A stretch of DNA of 64,000 nucleotides from Pseudovibrio flavus (GTDB lineage: Bacteria; Pseudomonadota; Alphaproteobacteria; Rhizobiales; Stappiaceae). Location: assembly GCF_009711345.1 (NCBI RefSeq), contig NZ_SMMA01000056.1, forward strand, positions 1 through 64,000, written 5' to 3'. Under the pieces are notes generated by a model, which did not search any database, was not told the origin of the DNA, and saw nothing but the letters and a program-made list of their open reading frames with translations. The translations under genes were made by a program, and so were the position numbers. Positions 59,818 through 64,000 of this stretch are shown here, one piece after another (the first letter of the stretch is position 1; the number at the start of each line of letters is the position of its first letter).

Positions 59818-62247
59818 CTAATGGGCAACAACACCGGAAGACTTACCTTCCTTTGGAAGAGATTCCTGCGCTTTTGCTTGATCTTCTTCCGTCCATTTGA
59901 TCGGCTCAGGCATACGTACAAGAGCGTGTTTCAAGACCTCATCCATGCGCGAGACCGGAATGATTTCCATTTCGTTCTTCACGTTATCAGGGATATCGGC
60001 AAGATCCTTTGCGTTATCCTGAGGGATGAGCACCTTGGTGATACCACCACGCAGCGCTGCAAGAAGTTTTTCCTTCAAGCCGCCGATTGGAAGAACGCGG
60101 CCACGCAGTGTGATTTCACCTGTCATTGCCACATCACGGCGAACCGCAATACCAGTCATCACAGAGATCACAGCCGTTGCCATTGCAATACCAGCGGATG
60201 GACCATCCTTCGGCGTTGCGCCTTCCGGCACGTGGACGTGCAATTCACGCTCATCGAACAGTGGCGGCTTGATGCCGAAGTCAACGGAACGGGAACGAAC
60301 GTAAGAAGCAGCCGCAGAGATGGACTCTTTCATCACATCTTTGAGGTTACCGGTTACGGTCATCTTACCCTTGCCCGGCATCATGACACCTTCGATGGTC
60401 AGCAGCTCGCCGCCAACTTCAGTCCATGCCAAACCGGTTACAACGCCGACCTGATCTTCATCTTCCATCTGGCCAAAGCGGAAGCGCGGAACACCGAGGT
60501 AGGTTTCAACGACTTCCTCATCAACAGTGATGGACTTCTTATCGTTCATAAGAATGTCTTTCACTGCCTTACGAGCCAGACCGAAGAGTTCTCGCTCAAG
60601 GTTACGAACGCCAGCTTCACGGGTGTAAAGACGGATGACTTTGCGAAGCGCTTCATCAGACACTTCGAATTCACCCTCTTTCAGACCATGGTCTTTGATT
60701 GCTTTAGGCAACAGGTGACGACGGCAGATTTCCACCTTCTCGTCTTCCGTGTAACCAGCGATGCGGATCACTTCCATACGGTCCATGAGCGGACCTGGAA
60801 TGTTCAGCGTGTTCGCAGTGGTCACAAACATTACGTTGGAAAGGTCGTATTCCACTTCCAGGTAATGATCCATGAATGCTGCGTTCTGTTCCGGATCGAG
60901 CACCTCAAGCAGCGCAGAAGACGGATCGCCGCGGAAGTCCATACCCATCTTGTCGATCTCGTCGAGCAAGAAGAGCGGGTTAGACTTCTTCGCCTTTTTC
61001 ATCGACTGAATGACCTTGCCCGGCATAGAGCCGATGTAGGTACGACGGTGACCACGGATTTCCGCTTCATCGCGCACGCCGCCAAGGGACATGCGAACGA
61101 ACTCACGGCCTGTTGCTTTGGCAATAGACTTACCGAGGGAGGTCTTACCAACGCCCGGAGGACCAACGAGGCAGAGGATCGGACCGCGCAGAGTGTTCGC
61201 ACGCTTTTGCACCGCAAGGTACTCAACAATGCGCTCTTTTACCTTCTCCAGGCCGTAGTGGTCCTGATCGAGAATTTTTTCTGCCAATGCCAGATCGTTC
61301 TTGACCTTGGACTTCTTGCCCCAAGGAATACCAAGCAGCCAATCCAGGTAGTTGCGAACAACGGTCGCTTCAGCGGACATCGGGCTCATCTGCTTAAGCT
61401 TCTTCAGCTCAGCATTCGCCTTTTCTTTCGCTTCCTTGGAAAGACGGGTTTTTTCTACACGCTCTTCCAGTTCAGCAAGCTCGTCCTTGCCTTCTTCGCC
61501 ATCACCGAGTTCTTTCTGAATGGCCTTCATCTGCTCATTCAAATAGTACTCGCGCTGGGTCTTCTCCATCTGCCGCTTAACGCGGGAACGGATGCGCTTT
61601 TCGACCTGCAGAACGGAAATCTCGCTTTCCATCATGCCCAGCACTTTTTCCAAGCGCTCGCTGACGGAAACAGTACCAAGAATGTCCTGCTTGTCCTGAA
61701 TTTTGATCGCGAGATGCGATGCGATGGTGTCAGCAAGCTTGGAAGGGTCTTCGATCTGATTGACCGCGCCAAGGACTTCAGGTGAAACCTTTTTATTCAG
61801 CTTCACATAGTTCTCGAACTCGGCAACCACAGAGCGGCCCAAAGCCTCCACCTCAACAGCATCGGAATCTGCTTCCGGCAGGGTTTCCGCTTCGGCTTCA
61901 AACAGGTCTTCGCGGTCTGTAAAATTGGTGATCTGTGCACGTGCACCGCCTTCTACCAGCACCTTTACGGTGTTGTCTGGGAGCTTGAGCAGCTGCAAAA
62001 CGGTGGCAAGTGTACCAAGGGTATAAATATCATCCGCTTCAGGATCATCATCAGCGGCGTTCTTCTGGGTTGCCAGAAGGATCTGCTTGTCAGAGGCCAT
62101 CACCTCTTCCAGAGCGCGGATAGACTTCTCGCGCCCTACAAACAGCGGCACGATCATGTGAGGGAACACGACGATATCACGCAGTGGAAGAACTGGAAAA
62201 ACAGCTTTCTCACCAGCTTCAACCATAGGCGTCTCGTTCTCGGTCAT
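59818..62247 (-). CDS. lon: ATP-dependent protease La (Lon)
   Basis: This 809-residue AAA+ serine protease degrades misfolded and regulatory proteins. The N-terminal LON substrate domain begins at [23 protein letters not shown]. Walker [10 protein letters not shown] lies around residue 360, followed by [11 protein letters not shown] (Walker B). The proteolytic Ser-Lys dyad lies in [15 protein letters not shown] and the downstream lysine region. The start at 62247 ([12 protein letters not shown]) is preferred over a non-ATG eight codons upstream. Confidence 0.97.
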   Translation of the reverse strand: MTENETPMVEAGEKAVFPVLPLRDIVVFPHMIVPLFVGREKSIRALEEVMASDKQILLATQKNAADDDPEADDIYTLGTLATVLQLLKLPDNTVKVLVEGGARAQITNFTDREDLFEAEAETLPEADSDAVEVEALGRSVVAEFENYVKLNKKVSPEVLGAVNQIEDPSKLADTIASHLAIKIQDKQDILGTVSVSERLEKVLGMMESEISVLQVEKRIRSRVKRQMEKTQREYYLNEQMKAIQKELGDGEEGKDELAELEERVEKTRLSKEAKEKANAELKKLKQMSPMSAEATVVRNYLDWLLGIPWGKKSKVKNDLALAEKILDQDHYGLEKVKERIVEYLAVQKRANTLRGPILCLVGPPGVGKTSLGKSIAKATGREFVRMSLGGVRDEAEIRGHRRTYIGSMPGKVIQSMKKAKKSNPLFLLDEIDKMGMDFRGDPSSALLEVLDPEQNAAFMDHYLEVEYDLSNVMFVTTANTLNIPGPLMDRMEVIRIAGYTEDEKVEICRRHLLPKAIKDHGLKEGEFEVSDEALRKVIRLYTREAGVRNLERELFGLARKAVKDILMNDKKSITVDEEVVETYLGVPRFRFGQMEDEDQVGVVTGLAWTEVGGELLTIEGVMMPGKGKMTVTGNLKDVMKESISAAASYVRSRSVDFGIKPPLFDERELHVHVPEGATPKDGPSAGIAMATAVISVMTGIAVRRDVAMTGEITLRGRVLPIGGLKEKLLAALRGGITKVLIPQDNAKDLADIPDNVKNEMEIIPVSRMDEVLKHALVRMPEPIKWTEEDQAKAQESLPKEGKSSGVVAH

Positions 62248-62608
62248 GTTGTATCCTTTCAAAGAGTACACGCACTTGGGAGAAGCACGGTACGGAAGGG
62301 CGCAATCCTCGAACCGTCCTTATTGGAACGGCTTAGCGGCCGAAATAGATCACCCCAATACGCGGGCATAACCTTTTTCGCCAGACTGCGTGTTCATACT
62401 ATTAGGTGGCGACCATGCCCCTTGGTGTCAAGCGCTGAAACCGTTAGACCTTTAGCCATCTGTTGATAGGTGAGGCAGATAGGAACGCACCGTTACAATG
62501 TCAATGGCACAGCACATTTGAGCCCTGTGACAACACGTCTGACACCTACAAAAAATAAGGGCGCTGAAATTTCATTCCAGCGCCCTCTTAACTCGTTTTG
62601 AAACCTGA
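62248..62608. other. Gap between lon and clpX
   Basis: There are 361 bp without a gene. It contains the clpX terminator at 62549-62586 and must contain the lon promoter. A consensus TTGACA occurs near 62430 in the minus direction, but no well-spaced -10 or clear heat-shock promoter could be assigned. Confidence 0.35.
62549..62586 (-). terminator. clpX terminator
   Basis: AGGGCGCTG (62558-62566) and CAGCGCCCT (62578-62586) form a perfect 9-bp stem. TTATTTTTTG follows in the minus direction. It lies 22 bp after the clpX stop. Confidence 0.8.
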
Positions 62609-63875
62609 TCAGGCGCTAGTAGCCGAGTTCTCCGCCCGGTCTTCGTAGATGTAAAGCGGGCGCGCTTCTCCATCTACAACCTCAGCAGAAATGACCACTT
62701 CCTTCACGCCTTTCAGACCCGGAAGCTCGTACATGGTTTCCAGAAGAATGGCCTCAAGGATAGAACGCAGACCACGAGCACCGGTTTTGCGCTCGATAGC
62801 ACGGCGCGCAATCGCTTTGAGAGCATCTTCGTGGAAAGTCAGCTCTACGCTCTCCATTTCGAAGAGACGCTGATACTGCTTCACCAGAGCGTTCTTAGGC
62901 TCACTCAGGATTGTTACCAGAGCATCTTCGTCCAGATCTTCAAGAGTTGCGATAACCGGAAGACGGCCAACGAACTCTGGGATCAGACCGAACTTGAGCA
63001 GATCTTCTGGTTCCAGATTCTGGAAGAGTTCACCAGTCTTACGGTCTTCAGGAGCCATAACGGTCGCCTGGAAACCGATGGACGTGGAACGACCACGATC
63101 AGAGATGATCTTATCGAGACCGGCAAACGCGCCACCACAAATAAACAGGATGTTTGTGGTATCCACCTGCAGGAATTCCTGCTGTGGGTGTTTGCGGCCA
63201 CCTTGTGGAGGAACGGACGCAACCGTACCTTCCATGATTTTTAGAAGCGCCTGCTGAACGCCCTCACCCGAAACGTCGCGGGTGATAGATGGGTTCTCAG
63301 CTTTACGGGTGATTTTGTCCACCTCATCGATGTAGACAATACCGCGCTGCGCACGCTCGACGTTGTAGTCGGCTGCCTGCAGAAGCTTCAAGATGATGTT
63401 TTCAACGTCCTCACCCACGTAACCGGCTTCGGTCAGTGTTGTGGCGTCTGCCATGGTGAATGGTACGTCGAGAATTCTGGCGAGTGTCTGAGCAAGAAGC
63501 GTCTTACCGCAACCTGTTGGACCAACGAGAAGGATGTTGGACTTTGCCAATTCCACATCGTTGTTCTTGGTTGCGTGGTTGAGGCGCTTGTAGTGGTTAT
63601 GCACCGCGACAGAAAGAACCTTCTTTGCTTGTGCTTGACCAATTACATAGTCATCCAGAACCGCGCTGATTTCCTGCGGAGTAGGAATACCATCGCGTGT
63701 CTTTACCAGCGAAGATTTGTTTTTCTTCGCGGATAATGTCCATGCAAAGTTCAACGCACTCATCGCAAATAAACACAGTCGGCCCTGCAATGAGCTTACG
63801 AACCTCATGCTGGCTCTTACCGCAAAACGAGCAGTAAAGCGTATTCTTAGTGTCGCCGCCGCTGGCTTTGCTCAT
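62609..63875 (-). pseudogene. clpX: ATP-dependent Clp protease ATPase subunit ClpX, frameshifted
   Basis: This AAA+ unfoldase feeds ClpP. The N-terminal zinc domain is read from the ATG at 63875 ([11 protein letters not shown], then CSFC and CDEC zinc ligands). The AAA+ part is read in another frame from about 63720 down to 62609, with Walker A GPTGCGKT, Walker B VYIDEVDK, and the sensor and C-terminal D2 domain. The join falls in a run of five A (T at 63720-63724). With four A, DIIREE would continue into [11 protein letters not shown], the normal family sequence, giving about 421 residues. As read, the product stops after 74 residues. Everything else is intact, so either a sequencing error or a very recent mutation is likely. 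Confidence 0.9.
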
Positions 63876-64000
63876 AAGTCGTAACCCCGCAATGTTTGGA
63901 AGGAAAAATGCCTTCCAGCCTTTATTAAACCGCCGATTTGTACCTTCGACGCGTCCTTCCGATTTAGCGCGTTTCCGCACCGGCTTCCAGTAGGAACCAC
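63876..64000. other. Region upstream of clpX
   Basis: This region holds the 5' flank of clpX. Open frame exists here but without family similarity. clpP is expected beyond the window edge from conserved gene order; no part of it is visible. Confidence 0.4.

Noticed and set aside
59821-61785. 654-codon open frame antisense to lon
   Set aside because: It mirrors the lon reading frame with no ribosome site or family similarity. Genes that avoid the codons TTA, CTA and TCA leave long stop-free antisense frames. The same explains antisense frames in pyrG, gltX, ppiD, tsf and nuoL.
62420-62460. Heat-shock (RpoH) promoter for lon
   Set aside because: A CTTGACA element is present, but no -10 of the alphaproteobacterial RpoH type lies at the right spacing.

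Overview
The window is a run of chromosomal housekeeping genes from an alphaproteobacterium. The evidence is gene order (bamA-lpxD-fabZ-lpxA-lpxI-lpxB-gltA; nuoA to nuoN, then birA, rnj, mce, DUF1467, proS, lolC, lolD, dnaE), a short bacterial proS of 441 residues, a LexA box of the alphaproteobacterial GAAC-N7-GAAC type, and LpxI in place of LpxH. The moderate base composition and this synteny fit the Hyphomicrobiales, perhaps a marine Stappiaceae member such as Pseudovibrio. The genus is inference. I see no insertion sequence, prophage, CRISPR array or defence island.

Layout. 1-4.0 kb: 3' end of an acidic repeat protein, an SH3-domain exported protein, a VOC protein coupled to pyrG, and secG. 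4.5-10.9 kb, plus strand: ppiD-like foldase, trpD-trpC, moaC-moeA and SOS-controlled lexA. 10.9-16.3 kb: comEC (minus), gltX and gltA (plus). 16.4-34.7 kb, minus strand: lipid A genes, bamA, rseP, dxr, cdsA, uppS, frr, pyrH, tsf, rpsB and dnaE. This long stretch links envelope biogenesis to translation and replication. 35-41.4 kb, minus: lolD, lolC, proS, DUF1467, mce and rnj. 41.5-57.2 kb, minus: birA and the whole complex I operon nuoA-N, with one extra small membrane protein between nuoH and nuoI. 57.8-64 kb, minus: two identical tRNA-Asp genes, a membrane protein of unknown function, tRNA-Val, hupB, lon and clpX.

The least ordinary items are these. (1) A 32-38 residue single-helix ORF lies upstream of dnaE, with a LexA-like box over its predicted start site, reminiscent of SOS-induced membrane peptides. 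(2) A probable small RNA locus on the plus strand lies between proS and the DUF1467 gene, with a strong terminator and a 20-codon ORF. (3) A one-base insertion in an A run disrupts clpX. (4) A strong terminator separates bamA from lpxD. (5) rpsB has a structured 5' leader behind a good promoter. No clearly new multi-gene system is visible; the interesting signals are small and lie between genes.
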